Positions 28,161-36,796 of a DNA stretch of 64,000 nucleotides are shown piece after piece. Numbering within the stretch: position 1 is the first letter of the stretch; each line of letters opens with the position of its first letter. A model generated the notes under the pieces. That model was given only the letters and a program-made list of their open reading frames with translations. It made no database searches and was not told the DNA's origin. Made by a program: the position numbers and the translations under genes. The DNA is taken from NCBI RefSeq assembly GCF_030161555.1, contig NZ_BSUK01000001.1, positions 1,612,001-1,676,000 on the forward strand, in the 5' to 3' direction. Source of the stretch: Luteimicrobium album (GTDB lineage Bacteria > Actinomycetota > Actinomycetes > Actinomycetales > Cellulomonadaceae).

Positions 28161-28190
28161 CGACGCGCATCACGTGAAGCGCTACTATCA
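28161..28190 (+). promoter_or_regulatory. LacI-type regulated promoter of the foldase/beta-helix unit (copy B)
   Basis: It shares GCGCATCAC and AAGCGCTACTATCA exactly with copy A, 26 of 30 bases in all. TACTAT at 28183-28188 is the likely -10, and the foldase GTG is 60 bp downstream. It lies about 100 bp before the LacI start on the other strand, so binding here could also regulate lacI itself. Confidence 0.72.
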
Positions 28191-28247
28191 TTCGGGCGAT
28201 GGACCGCACCACCGCCGGTCCCACCAGCCGAGGGCGAAGGAGCCGTC

Positions 28248-29339
28248 GTGGGCACGCGAACAACCTCGGGTCGACCTCGCTGCCGGCCCGTCGAGCGAAC
28301 GAGCAGGCGGTGGCGCGCCGCGGCCTGGCTGCCGGCGGCCGTGATCCTCGCATCGGCGCTCGCCGCCACGGGCGCCTGGGCCGTCGCGCGGTCGGGGACC
28401 GCGGGGACTGCGGAGCACCGAAGCCCGATCGGCGTGTCGACGCCGCCCTCCACCGGCGCGGCCATGCGGTCGCCCCACGCGGACACCGTCGTGGCGCGGG
28501 TCGATGGGCACGCGATCACCGCAGACGAGCTGCGCACCTCCGCGGCTGTGTCCGGTGCCGACCTCACAACCGCGAAGGGACGGCGCTCCGCGCTCTACGA
28601 CATCGAGCGCTTCAAGGTCGCGCAGATCGAGGCGGCGTCGCGGGGACTGGTGACCGCCGTCGACTTCGAGGACGTCCAGCGCGAGCTGGCGAAGGAGAAC
28701 GCGTCGCGCGCCCAGGACGAGGCCGGCGGCGGGGTCGTCTACGGCCCGTCGTCCTACAACCTCGCGACCTACTACGCGCGCGTCGAGACAACGGTCGAGC
28801 AGCAGCTCCTCGACGACCTGGTCCGTACCGGCGAGATCCGTCCGTCAGACGCCGCGCTCCGCGCGCACTACCGCGCACACGTGGCCGAGTACCCCGTCAC
28901 CGCCGGCACGCTGACAGTCCGGACCGTGCGAGCCGACGACTCCTCATCCGGTCGCCGTGCCGCCGGCAGCACGGCCGCCGCCGTGTCCGCGGGCACGTCC
29001 CTCGAGGGCGCGGCCCGCGCGCACGGGCTCCACGCGACCGTGCGCTCCGAGAGGCTCGACCTCGCCGACGCCGATCTTGCGCGGACGCGCCCGTCCCTGG
29101 CCGCCGCCGCGCCGGACCTCGAGCCCGGCCACGCGACGGTCGTCCGTGACGACGCCGACGGCGGGCTACTCGTCGTCCAGGCCGTGAGCCGCACGGCAGG
29201 TGCCGCGCCGACCTTCGAGGAGGTGAAGGACGAGACCCGAGTCCGTTACGAGCACGACCAGTACAGCAAGCACGTAGATCGGCTGGTGAGCAGGGCCCAC
29301 GTCGACGTCGACGTCGACCTCAGCCGCGCCCTGCCCTGA
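28248..29339 (+). CDS. Membrane-anchored PpiC/SurA-like peptidyl-prolyl isomerase
   Basis: A 363-residue protein with a short cytoplasmic tail, one membrane helix (about WLPAAVILASALAATGAWAV, residues 26-45) and an extracytoplasmic domain of the SurA_N/parvulin type: VARVDGHAITADELRTSAAV, then RFKVAQIEAASRGLVTAVDF, and a late EVKDETRVRYEHDQYSKHVD. The parvulin core itself is only weakly recognisable. The start is GTG 28248 with AAGGAG 5 bp upstream and downstream of the promoter element. It precedes the gene for a large secreted beta-helix protein by 26 bp, so it may serve as a dedicated folding helper for it (inference). Confidence 0.72.
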   Translation: MGTRTTSGRPRCRPVERTSRRWRAAAWLPAAVILASALAATGAWAVARSGTAGTAEHRSPIGVSTPPSTGAAMRSPHADTVVARVDGHAITADELRTSAAVSGADLTTAKGRRSALYDIERFKVAQIEAASRGLVTAVDFEDVQRELAKENASRAQDEAGGGVVYGPSSYNLATYYARVETTVEQQLLDDLVRTGEIRPSDAALRAHYRAHVAEYPVTAGTLTVRTVRADDSSSGRRAAGSTAAAVSAGTSLEGAARAHGLHATVRSERLDLADADLARTRPSLAAAAPDLEPGHATVVRDDADGGLLVVQAVSRTAGAAPTFEEVKDETRVRYEHDQYSKHVDRLVSRAHVDVDVDLSRALP

Positions 29340-29365
29340 TACCGGCCTCGGATCGAGGAGGATCT

Positions 29366-32302
29366 GTGTCGTTACGTCTTTTTGCGCTCGCCGCCGCGGG
29401 CGCTCTCGCGCTCGGCTGGCAGGCGCTCGCAGTCCCCGGAGCGTCCGCGTCGGCGGCCGTTGCGGGCGGTGCTGCCACGTCCGTCACCACGGCGTCCGCT
29501 ACGCCTGACAACCTCGCCGTGAACGGCGGGTTCGAGTCGGGTGGCATCGCCCCGTGGACCCAGTACCCCGCCGACCGGGTGCAGGTCGTGGGGTCGGGCG
29601 CCGGGGCCGGCGACCCTGACGAGGGGGAGCGGTTCGCCGAGCTGCCGGCGGGCTCGAGCCTGTCGCAGACCGTCAGCGGGCTGCAGTCGAGCCATCGATA
29701 CGTCGTCAGCGGCTACGCCCGTGCTGACTCCGGAGTCGACTCCTTGTTCGTGGCGCTGCGCTACTTCGACGGTGACCACGCGAACGTCGTGGAGGCCGAG
29801 AAGCACCGCGTCGACGGGGCCGACTGGACGCGGTTCGAGATCGACTTCCAGACGGACGCGACCCACAGCGTGGTCGGGATCCTCGCGCAGAACTCCGCGA
29901 CCAGCGGCGACGGGGCGGGCTACCTCGACGACGTCGCGGTCGTGGACGCCGACCCACCGGCCGACCCTACAGACCCCACGGAGCCGGGGGAACCGGTCGA
30001 CGGCGTCGTGTCGCCGGGTGACACGACCTACTACGTGTCGTCGTCCGAGGGTGACGACGACAACGACGGCCTCTCGGCGGCGACTGCGTGGAAGTCCGTC
30101 GCGAAGGTCAACGCGTCGACCTTCGCTGCGGGCGACCACGTCCTCCTGAAGGCCGGCGACTCGTGGGAGGGCGTGACGCTGCACCCGCAGGGCAGCGGCA
30201 CGGTGGGCCGACCGATCACTCTCGGTCGCTACGGCTCGACGACCGAGCGGCCGCACATCGACGGTGGTGCTGACATCACGACGATGGACACCTACAACCT
30301 CGTGAAGGGCGCGGACAGCCACCTGGAACCGGCCACGCAGGACTTCTCGGCCTCCGTCCACCTGGACAACCAGGAGCACTGGGTGGTCCGTGACCTCGAC
30401 GTGAGCAACCGCGCGCCGAGCTCGACCGGGACGACCGGCGACTCGACCCTGCGGACCGGGATCCTGGTGCTCAACCACGACGCCGGCACGCTCCACGACA
30501 TCCAGGTCCTCGACAACGACGTCCACGACGTGCTCGGGGACAAAGCCGCGAAGACGTACTGGGGCAGCGCCGGGATCATGTTCACCGTGATGCTCAAGGC
30601 GCCCGACACGGACGTCCGGTCGAACTACGACGGCGTCCTGGTCGACGGCAACTACGTGCACACGGTCAACCGGCAGGGCATCGTGACCAACTCGCGTCAG
30701 AACCTGCGTGCCGACATCGACAACGTGGGTGATCTGGCCGACCCGATCGCACGGTCGCTGTCGCCCTGGTACCCCAGCACGGACGTCGTGATCCGCGACA
30801 ACTACGTCTCCGACGTCGCCGGTGACGGGATCCTGCCCCAGGTCACCGAGGCGGCGCTCGTCGAGCACAACACCGTGGCGGGGTTCAACCTGCGCAGCGG
30901 GGGCGCCAGTGCGGGGATCTGGGCGTGGAACGCCGACGACACGGTGTTCCAGGAGAACGAGGCCTCGGGCGGGCACTCGACCCAGGACGGCCAGGGCTAC
31001 GACGTCGACTACGGCCAGACGGGGACCGTCTACCAGTACAACTACTCGCACGACAACGACGGGGGCTTCATGCTTCTGTGCGCCCCTGGGCAGGGTTCGA
31101 ACGACACCGGGCCGGGGAGCGGGGTGACGTCGCAGGACGCCGTCATCCGGTACAACGTCAGCCAGAACGACCGCGCACGGAGCTTCATGTTCAGCGGGTA
31201 CTCCGACGGCGCGCTGATCTACAACAACACGATCTACGTCGGCGACGGCATCGAAGCGAGCCCGGTGAACTTCTGGGCGTGGAACGGTACCTACCCGACG
31301 TCGGCGGCGTTCTACGACAACGTGTTCTACCTCGACGGCGCGGCGAGGTGGAACTACGTCGACCAGGGCCACGACATCTCCGACGCGCTGACCTTCGATG
31401 GCAACACGATCTACGGTCAGCACACCGACGGCGAGCCGGACGACCCGCACAAGCTGACCTCCGACCCCGGTCTGGTCGCGGCGGGAACCGGCACGACGAC
31501 GACGGTCGCGGGCGGCGCCTACCAGGCTCCCGACCTCGGGGGCTACGCGCTGAAGGCGGGCTCGTCCAGCATCGGCAGCGGCGTCGTCGTCGAGACGGCA
31601 GCCGGCACGACCGTCGATGGCAAGCACGCCAACGGCGGGCGGGACTACGCCGGGACGGCGGTGGCGGCAGGGACGAAACCGGACCGCGGAGCGTTCGCCC
31701 ATGTCGCCCCATCGTCGCGCATCGCCGACGTCTCGGTGCACGACGGGCAGACGGTGAGCGGCACAGCGCGGTTCGACGTCACTCGGGCCGATCCCGACGA
31801 CGTCTCGTACACGTACATCGAGCTCAACCGGGGCGGAACCTGGGTTACTGACAACACGACGAAGGAGGCGCTCGCTCTCGGGAGCACGAACGCGGGCGCC
31901 CACCCGAGGCTCACCGTCGACACGACGACGCTCTCCGACGGGAGCTATCGGCTCAAGGTCGACGCGGTCGGCAAGGACGGCGGCACGACCGAACGCACCG
32001 TGTCCTTCATCGTCCACAATGCGCCGAGCGTGTCGTTCGTCGCGCCTGCGAATGGCTCGACCGTGTCGGGCGAGGTGCAGGTCTCGGTCGCACTGTCGGG
32101 CGACGATCTCCAGGCCTACAACCTGCGGATCGACTCGGAGGGCGTGCAGTACGTGTGGCAGCCGGCCTCTCGCACCTATGTCGCGTCGCTCGACACGGCG
32201 TCGCTCGAGCTCGGCCCGCACACGCTGCTCGCGGCTGTCACCGACACGGCGGGCCGCCGTTCGACGGCGACGCTGAAGATCGTGGTCGCGGCGCGTTCGT
32301 AG
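29366..32302 (+). CDS. Secreted multidomain right-handed beta-helix protein (polysaccharide lyase/hydrolase-like)
   Basis: A 978-residue exported protein. A signal peptide spans about residues 1-29 (LALGWQALAVPGASASA). A carbohydrate-binding-like jelly roll follows at about 48-195 (NLAVNGGFESGGIAPWTQYP to GYLDDVAVVDAD), then a DPTDPTEPGEP linker. A right-handed parallel beta-helix domain covers about 215-775, with many VIRDNYVSDV / VLDNDVHDV type turns and the entry motif TYYVSSSEGDDDNDGLSAAT. Two Ig-like domains end the protein. Such proteins are lyases or hydrolases of polysaccharides; catalytic residues cannot be assigned by eye. The GTG start has GAGGAGG upstream. Confidence 0.85.
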   Translation: MSLRLFALAAAGALALGWQALAVPGASASAAVAGGAATSVTTASATPDNLAVNGGFESGGIAPWTQYPADRVQVVGSGAGAGDPDEGERFAELPAGSSLSQTVSGLQSSHRYVVSGYARADSGVDSLFVALRYFDGDHANVVEAEKHRVDGADWTRFEIDFQTDATHSVVGILAQNSATSGDGAGYLDDVAVVDADPPADPTDPTEPGEPVDGVVSPGDTTYYVSSSEGDDDNDGLSAATAWKSVAKVNASTFAAGDHVLLKAGDSWEGVTLHPQGSGTVGRPITLGRYGSTTERPHIDGGADITTMDTYNLVKGADSHLEPATQDFSASVHLDNQEHWVVRDLDVSNRAPSSTGTTGDSTLRTGILVLNHDAGTLHDIQVLDNDVHDVLGDKAAKTYWGSAGIMFTVMLKAPDTDVRSNYDGVLVDGNYVHTVNRQGIVTNSRQNLRADIDNVGDLADPIARSLSPWYPSTDVVIRDNYVSDVAGDGILPQVTEAALVEHNTVAGFNLRSGGASAGIWAWNADDTVFQENEASGGHSTQDGQGYDVDYGQTGTVYQYNYSHDNDGGFMLLCAPGQGSNDTGPGSGVTSQDAVIRYNVSQNDRARSFMFSGYSDGALIYNNTIYVGDGIEASPVNFWAWNGTYPTSAAFYDNVFYLDGAARWNYVDQGHDISDALTFDGNTIYGQHTDGEPDDPHKLTSDPGLVAAGTGTTTTVAGGAYQAPDLGGYALKAGSSSIGSGVVVETAAGTTVDGKHANGGRDYAGTAVAAGTKPDRGAFAHVAPSSRIADVSVHDGQTVSGTARFDVTRADPDDVSYTYIELNRGGTWVTDNTTKEALALGSTNAGAHPRLTVDTTTLSDGSYRLKVDAVGKDGGTTERTVSFIVHNAPSVSFVAPANGSTVSGEVQVSVALSGDDLQAYNLRIDSEGVQYVWQPASRTYVASLDTASLELGPHTLLAAVTDTAGRRSTATLKIVVAARS

Positions 32303-32307
32303 CGACA

Positions 32308-32345
32308 GCGGCCGGCGCTCGTCCCTGGCGGCGGGCGCCGGCCGC
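32308..32345. terminator. Bidirectional hairpin terminator
   Basis: Perfect 11-base arms, GCGGCCGGCGC (32308-32318) and GCGCCGGCCGC (32335-32345), enclose a 16-base loop between two converging genes. There is no T-run on either side, as is common in high-GC actinobacteria. Confidence 0.7.
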
Positions 32346-32346
32346 G

Positions 32347-32820
32347 TCAGCAGACCAGTGGCTCGCCGGTCTCCAGGAGCGTCTTGAGGCCGCTGAGCAC
32401 GGTGGTCCACCCGATGCCGGACACGCTCGAGGCGGTGTGCGGCGAGCCGTCGAGCCGGTCGTGGACGGTCGTGAGCAGGACGGTGCCGTCGCCGCGGTCG
32501 TCGATCTGCCACGTCACGCGGCTGGCGGGCTCCTCCGCGCCGACCGGGTCGTAGAGCGAACGCCACTCGTGGACGAGCCGGTGGGGAGGGTCGCTCTCGA
32601 GGATCGCGCCGTCGGTCCACAGGTCGCCGTCGGGCCCGTGGGAGACGATCCGGTCCCCGACCACCTCGATCCGTGCGCGGTGGAAGTACCGCGTGGTCTG
32701 CTCGGGGTCGACGAGCGCGTCCCACACGGCCTGCGGGGTGGCGCGGACGACGACCTGGTAGACCTGCGTCGTCGTGACGGGCGGGACGAGCGGGGCTGCG
32801 TCGTCGGGCGTGCTGCTCAT
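32347..32820 (-). CDS. SRPBCC/AHSA1-family protein
   Basis: A 157-residue START-like (SRPBCC) protein: YQVVVRATPQAVWDALVDPE at the N terminus, RYFHRARIEVVGDR, LVHEWRSLYDPV and TVLLTTVHDRLDGSPHTASS, ending GWTTVLSGLKTLLETGEPL. This is the form usually paired with ArsR-like regulators in actinobacteria. Its hydrophobic cavity is thought to bind a small ligand, but the role is unknown. The ATG at 32820 overlaps the stop of the ArsR gene by ATGA, so the two are coupled. Confidence 0.9.
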   Translation of the reverse strand: MSSTPDDAAPLVPPVTTTQVYQVVVRATPQAVWDALVDPEQTTRYFHRARIEVVGDRIVSHGPDGDLWTDGAILESDPPHRLVHEWRSLYDPVGAEEPASRVTWQIDDRGDGTVLLTTVHDRLDGSPHTASSVSGIGWTTVLSGLKTLLETGEPLVC

Positions 32821-33152
32821 AGCTGGTCCTCCAGCGTGTGCTTGAGGTCCGCGAGCACCTGCGTGGGCCCCTCGGTGAACCGGGTGATCCACCGGTCGTG
32901 GATGAGCTGGACGGGAACGGGGTTGAGGTGGTGGAGCGTGCGGCGTCCGTCGCGGCGCGTCACCACGAGCCCGGCCTCGGTGAGCACCTTGAGGTGCTTC
33001 ATGACGCCGAAGCGTGTCATCGCGGCTCCCTCGGCGGCGACGGCGGACTCGAGCTCGGTCAGGCTCGCGCCGGGATGGTCGAGGAGCGTGTCGAGGAGGA
33101 GGCGGCGGGTGGGATCGGCGAGCGCCTTGAACACCCGGTCGTCGCCCTCCAC
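32817..33152 (-). CDS. ArsR-family winged-helix regulator
   Basis: A 111-residue dimeric winged-helix repressor: VFKALADPTRRLLLDTLLDH, SLTELESAVAAEGAAMTRFG and VMKHLKVLTEAGLVVTRRDG. No Cys pair for metal sensing is present, so it is one of the metal-independent members. I start at GTG 33152. GGAGG lies only one base away, too close for a normal ribosome site, and a 24-bp operator sits at -10 to -33, so a leaderless transcript starting at the GTG is plausible. An in-frame TTG at 33188 is the alternative. It is encoded with the SRPBCC protein. Confidence 0.88.
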   Translation of the reverse strand: MEGDDRVFKALADPTRRLLLDTLLDHPGASLTELESAVAAEGAAMTRFGVMKHLKVLTEAGLVVTRRDGRRTLHHLNPVPVQLIHDRWITRFTEGPTQVLADLKHTLEDQL

Positions 33153-33161
33153 GCCTCCAGA

Positions 33162-33185
33162 ATAGGTGACTGTTTGGTCACCTAT
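33162..33185. promoter_or_regulatory. ArsR operator
   Basis: A perfect inverted repeat, ATAGGTGAC-TGTTTG-GTCACCTAT, with 9-base arms, directly upstream of the ArsR GTG and 26 bp before the divergent HAD gene. Its size and spacing suit an ArsR dimer. Confidence 0.8.
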
Positions 33186-33211
33186 CAAGATGTCGCCGGT
33201 AGTCTGGCCGG

Positions 33212-33910
33212 GTGAGCCACCCCGCCCTGCCCGACGACGGCGCCCGCGCCGCCGCCCTCCTGCTCGACCTCGACGGCACGCTCGTCGACACCACGGAGAA
33301 GGTCGAGGCCGCGTGGCGGTGGGGCGCCGAGCACCTCGGCGTGCCGTTCGAGACCCTCGAGCCGTACATCCACGGCATCCCCGGGTCGCAGGCGCTCGAG
33401 CTCGCGCTCCCCGGGCGCCTCGACGAGGCCGAGCGGGCCGCGCTCACCGACGAGCTGCTGATCCGGATGTCCGACCCGGCCGCCGGGCACGTGCGCTGGA
33501 TGCCGGGAGCACGGGAGCTCGTCACGACGCTCGCGCGCGACGCCGCCGACCGCTGGGCCATCGTGACGAGCGGCGACCGCCGCCTCGCCGGGTCGAGCGT
33601 CGAAGCGCTCGCCCTCCCGCTTCCGCCCGTCATGGTCACGTCCGAGGACGTCGAGCTCGGCAAGCCGCACCCCGAGCCCTACCTGCGTGCCGCGGACCAG
33701 CTCGGCATCCTCGAGGTCGACGCGTGCGTCGTCGTCGAGGACGCGCCCGCGGGGATCGCCGCCGGGAAGGCCGCGGGCATGCGCGTCCTCGCGCTCACGA
33801 CGACGTACCCCGCCTCCGAGCTCGCCGACGCCGACTGGGTGGTGGGCTCGCTCGCGGACGTACGCGCCGTCGTCGAGGGCGACGCGGTCGTCCTGCGTGC
33901 CGTCGTCTGA
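33212..33910 (+). CDS. HAD-superfamily sugar-phosphatase-like hydrolase
   Basis: A 232-residue haloacid-dehalogenase-type phosphatase, cytoplasmic and Mg-dependent. Motif I is [12 protein letters not shown] near residues 17-27, with a helical cap domain ([16 protein letters not shown] region), motif II is [10 protein letters not shown], motif III is [16 protein letters not shown] and motif IV is [20 protein letters not shown]. This is the pattern of DOG1/GPP-like phosphatases acting on sugar or glycerol phosphates. The GTG start lies 59 bp from the ArsR start, across the shared operator. Confidence 0.9.
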   Translation: MSHPALPDDGARAAALLLDLDGTLVDTTEKVEAAWRWGAEHLGVPFETLEPYIHGIPGSQALELALPGRLDEAERAALTDELLIRMSDPAAGHVRWMPGARELVTTLARDAADRWAIVTSGDRRLAGSSVEALALPLPPVMVTSEDVELGKPHPEPYLRAADQLGILEVDACVVVEDAPAGIAAGKAAGMRVLALTTTYPASELADADWVVGSLADVRAVVEGDAVVLRAVV

Positions 33911-33965
33911 GGACGGCCACGCGGATCCGATGACGGATCGGCGCCGCGGGCGCACACTGGGGCGC

Positions 33966-35375
33966 ATGGACGCACCGCAGTACGACCTGCTCGTCCTCGG
34001 GTCCGGTCCCGGAGGGCAGAAGGCCGCGATCGCCGCGGCGAAGCTCGGCAAGCGGGCGGCCGTCGTCGAGCGCCGCGAGATGGTCGGCGGGGTGTGCCTC
34101 AACACCGGCACCATCCCGTCCAAGACGCTGCGCGAGGCCGTCGTCTACCTGACCGGCCTCAACATGCGCGAGACGTACGGCCGCAACTACCGCGTCAAGC
34201 AGGACATCACGATCACCGACCTGCTCTCGCGGCTCAACCACGTCATCGGCCGCGAGCTCGAGGTCGTGCGCGACCAGCTCATGCGCAACCGCGTCGACCT
34301 GCTCACCGGGACCGCGCGGTTCGTCGGGCCGCACGAAGTCGAGATCACGTCGTCCGACGGCTCCCGCTCGCGCGCGACCGCCGACAAGGTCGTCATCGCG
34401 ACGGGGACGACGCCGGTCCGCCCCGACCAGGTCGGCTTCGACGACGTGCGCGTCGTCGACTCCGACGGGATCCTCCACCTCACCGACGTGCCGCGGTCCA
34501 TGGTGGTCGTCGGAGCCGGGGTGATCGGCATCGAGTACGCGTCGATCTTCGCCGCGCTCGGCACGCGCGTGACCGTCGTCGAGTCGCACGAGGGGATGCT
34601 GCCGTTCTGCGACGACGAGGTCGTCGAGGCCCTCAAGTACCAGCTCCGCGACCTGTCGGTGCAGTTCCGGTTCGGGGAGACCGTCGCGCGGGTCGACGCC
34701 GACGAGCACGGCACCGTCACCACCCTCACCAGCGGCAAGCGGATCCCCGCCCACACCGTCATGTACTCGGCGGGCCGGCAGGGTGCGACCGCCGACCTCG
34801 ACCTCGCCGCCGCCGGGCTCGAGACCGACTCCCGGGGCCGGCTGCAGGTCGACAAGCTGTTCCGCACCGACGTCGAGCACATCTACGCCGTAGGCGACGT
34901 GATCGGGTTCCCGGCGCTCGCGGCGACGTCCATGGAGCAGGGGCGGCTCGCGACCTACCACGCGTTCGGCGAGCCCGTGAGCTCGCTGCTCGAGCTGCAG
35001 CCCATCGGCATCTACACGATCCCCGAGATCAGCTTCTGCGGGCACACCGAGGACGAGCTCACCCGGGCGGCCGTCCCGTACGAGGTGGGCATGGCGCGCT
35101 ACCGTGAGCTCGCGCGCGGGCAGATCCTCGGCGACTCGTACGGGATGCTCAAGCTGCTCGTGAGCACCGAGACCCGGCACCTGCTGGGTGTGCACGTCTT
35201 CGGCACCAACGCGACCGAGCTCGTGCACATCGGGCAGGCCGTCATGACGTGCGGCGGGACCGTCGACCACCTGGTCGACACGGTGTTCAACTACCCGACG
35301 CTCTCGGAGGCGTACAAGGTCGCGGCGCTGGACGTCGTCAACAAGCTCCGCGCGGTCTCGCGGTTCGGCGGCTGA
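33966..35375 (+). CDS. sthA: Si-specific NAD(P)(+) transhydrogenase
   Basis: A 469-residue soluble flavoprotein that moves hydride between NADPH and NAD+. FAD binding is seen in [20 protein letters not shown]. The disulfide region reads [10 protein letters not shown] near residue 43, in which the second redox Cys of lipoamide dehydrogenase is replaced, the hallmark of Sth[21 protein letters not shown] is the NAD(P) fold, [14 protein letters not shown] the second FAD motif, and the C-terminal dimer domain carries [17 protein letters not shown]. The start is ATG 33966. Confidence 0.93.
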   Translation: MDAPQYDLLVLGSGPGGQKAAIAAAKLGKRAAVVERREMVGGVCLNTGTIPSKTLREAVVYLTGLNMRETYGRNYRVKQDITITDLLSRLNHVIGRELEVVRDQLMRNRVDLLTGTARFVGPHEVEITSSDGSRSRATADKVVIATGTTPVRPDQVGFDDVRVVDSDGILHLTDVPRSMVVVGAGVIGIEYASIFAALGTRVTVVESHEGMLPFCDDEVVEALKYQLRDLSVQFRFGETVARVDADEHGTVTTLTSGKRIPAHTVMYSAGRQGATADLDLAAAGLETDSRGRLQVDKLFRTDVEHIYAVGDVIGFPALAATSMEQGRLATYHAFGEPVSSLLELQPIGIYTIPEISFCGHTEDELTRAAVPYEVGMARYRELARGQILGDSYGMLKLLVSTETRHLLGVHVFGTNATELVHIGQAVMTCGGTVDHLVDTVFNYPTLSEAYKVAALDVVNKLRAVSRFGG

Positions 35376-35424
35376 CGAAGGCCCTGTGGGCGGGGTCCCG
35401 AGGCCCGCGCGTAAGGTCGACGAC

Positions 35425-35811
35425 ATGCCCGACGTCGTCAACATCGCAGCCGCATTCGAATCCTTCGCCGAGCCCTGGCAGCCCCGGCGCCTCGCGAGCG
35501 TCAACGACTACGACGTCAAGGTCGTGCGCCTCCACGGCGAGTTCGTCTGGCACAGCCACCCCGAGACGGACGAGCTGTTCCTCGTCCGCTCCGGGCACCT
35601 CGTCATCCAGCAGCGCGACGCCGACGGAGCCCGTCACGACGTCGAGCTCGGGCCCGACGACGTGTATGTCGTGCCGCGAGGCGTCGAGCACTGCCCGCGC
35701 GCCGACGACGAGGTGCTGGCCCTGCTGCTCGAGCCGCGCGGCACGGTCAACACCGGTGACGCCGGTGGTGAGCGGACCGCGGCGCTCCAGGAGCTCGTCG
35801 TCGATGAGTGA
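35425..35811 (+). CDS. Cupin-domain protein
   Basis: A 128-residue single-domain cupin. The first cupin motif is FVWHSHPETDELFLVRSGHL with the two metal His and the Glu, and the second motif is GPDDVYVVPRGVEHCPRADD. Such proteins are mannose-6-phosphate-isomerase-like sugar-binding or dioxygenase folds; the substrate is unknown. The start is ATG 35425 (MPDVVNIAAAFESF). Its last 8 bases overlap the ComB-like gene (ATGAGTGA), so they are co-translated. Confidence 0.87.
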   Translation: MPDVVNIAAAFESFAEPWQPRRLASVNDYDVKVVRLHGEFVWHSHPETDELFLVRSGHLVIQQRDADGARHDVELGPDDVYVVPRGVEHCPRADDEVLALLLEPRGTVNTGDAGGERTAALQELVVDE

Positions 35812-36640
35812 TGACCCCCGGTCGCAGGACGGTTTCGACGTCCGGTTCGACTGGGGTCCCAACGGCGGGGCGGCGATCAGCGGCGGTGCTGCCGTCGTGG
35901 TGGTCGTGGACGTCCTGAGCTTCACGACGACGGTCGGCGTCGCGGTCGCCGGGGGCGTCGAGATCGTTCCCTGCCGGTGGAAGGACGCACGGGCCGCGGA
36001 CCTCGCGGCCGAGCGCGGCGCCCGCCTCGCCGTCGGCCGGCTCGAGGCCCGGACGCTCGCGCCCGACGCTGTCCCTCCCGTCAGCCTGTCGCCCGCCGGC
36101 ATGGTGCGCGCCGCCAGGGCGGGCGCGCTCCGGGGCGACCGGGTCGTGCTCCCGTCACCGAACGGCTCGACGATCGTGGCGGGGCTGGCCGACGCCGGGG
36201 CGCAGGTCGTCGCGGCGTCGCTCCGGACTCGTGCGGCAGTCGCGCGGTGGCTCGCTCGGTCCGCGCCTCCCGGCCCCGTCGCGGTGGTCGCGGCGGGGGA
36301 GCGGTGGCCGGACGACACGTTGCGGCCTGCCGTCGAGGACTTCTGGGGCGCGGGCGGCGTCGTCGAGGCGCTCGTCGCCGAGCTGCGCCACGCAGGCCTC
36401 CCCGCGCGGCGTCTCTCGCCGGAGGCCGCGGCTGCACTCGCGGCCTTCGAGGCTGTACAGCACGATCTCGCGGCGTCGCTGGCCGCGTGCTCGAGCGGCC
36501 GAGAGCTCGCGGACGCCGGGTTCGCCGAGGACGTCGTCGTCGCCGCAGACCTCGACGCCGACGACGTCGTCCCCGTGCTGGTCGACGGCGCGTTCCGTGC
36601 TGTGCGTCCGCGATCGAGCCGGGCGGTGACGGCGTCGTAG
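35804..36640 (+). CDS. 2-phosphosulfolactate phosphatase (ComB)-family protein
   Basis: A 278-residue ComB-like protein: VVVVVDVLSFTTTVGVAVAG near the N terminus, LSPAGMVRAARAGALRGDRV, VLPSPNGSTIVAGLADAGAQ, VVAAGERWPDDTLRPAVEDF and a C-terminal DAGFAEDVVVAADLDADDVV. In methanogens and Bacillus the family removes phosphate from 2-phosphosulfolactate; many actinobacteria carry it without a coenzyme M pathway, so the substrate here is uncertain. ATG 35804 overlaps the cupin stop. Confidence 0.87.
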   Translation: MSDDPRSQDGFDVRFDWGPNGGAAISGGAAVVVVVDVLSFTTTVGVAVAGGVEIVPCRWKDARAADLAAERGARLAVGRLEARTLAPDAVPPVSLSPAGMVRAARAGALRGDRVVLPSPNGSTIVAGLADAGAQVVAASLRTRAAVARWLARSAPPGPVAVVAAGERWPDDTLRPAVEDFWGAGGVVEALVAELRHAGLPARRLSPEAAAALAAFEAVQHDLAASLAACSSGRELADAGFAEDVVVAADLDADDVVPVLVDGAFRAVRPRSSRAVTAS

Positions 36641-36796
36641 TCACACCCACCACCACAACGCCCCTGACGGCTCGGCGCGTCGCCGTCGACGCGCGGGGCA
36701 GCTCGGGCAGATCGGGCACGGTCGTGGCGAGCTGTGGCGGTGGGTGTCGCTACGCGTGTGCGCTAGCGTGAGGGAGCCCGAGCTCCGGAGTACACC

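Noticed and set aside
24845..28567. A 1240-codon open frame on the minus strand spanning several genes
   Set aside because: It contains the FAD enzyme's true frame, but the rest is low-complexity Arg/Pro/Ala sequence antisense to or out of frame with recognised genes, and it runs through the LacI gene in another frame.
33966..35375. Dihydrolipoamide dehydrogenase
   Set aside because: The redox-active CxxxxC is CLNTGT here, without the second Cys, which is the SthA pattern.
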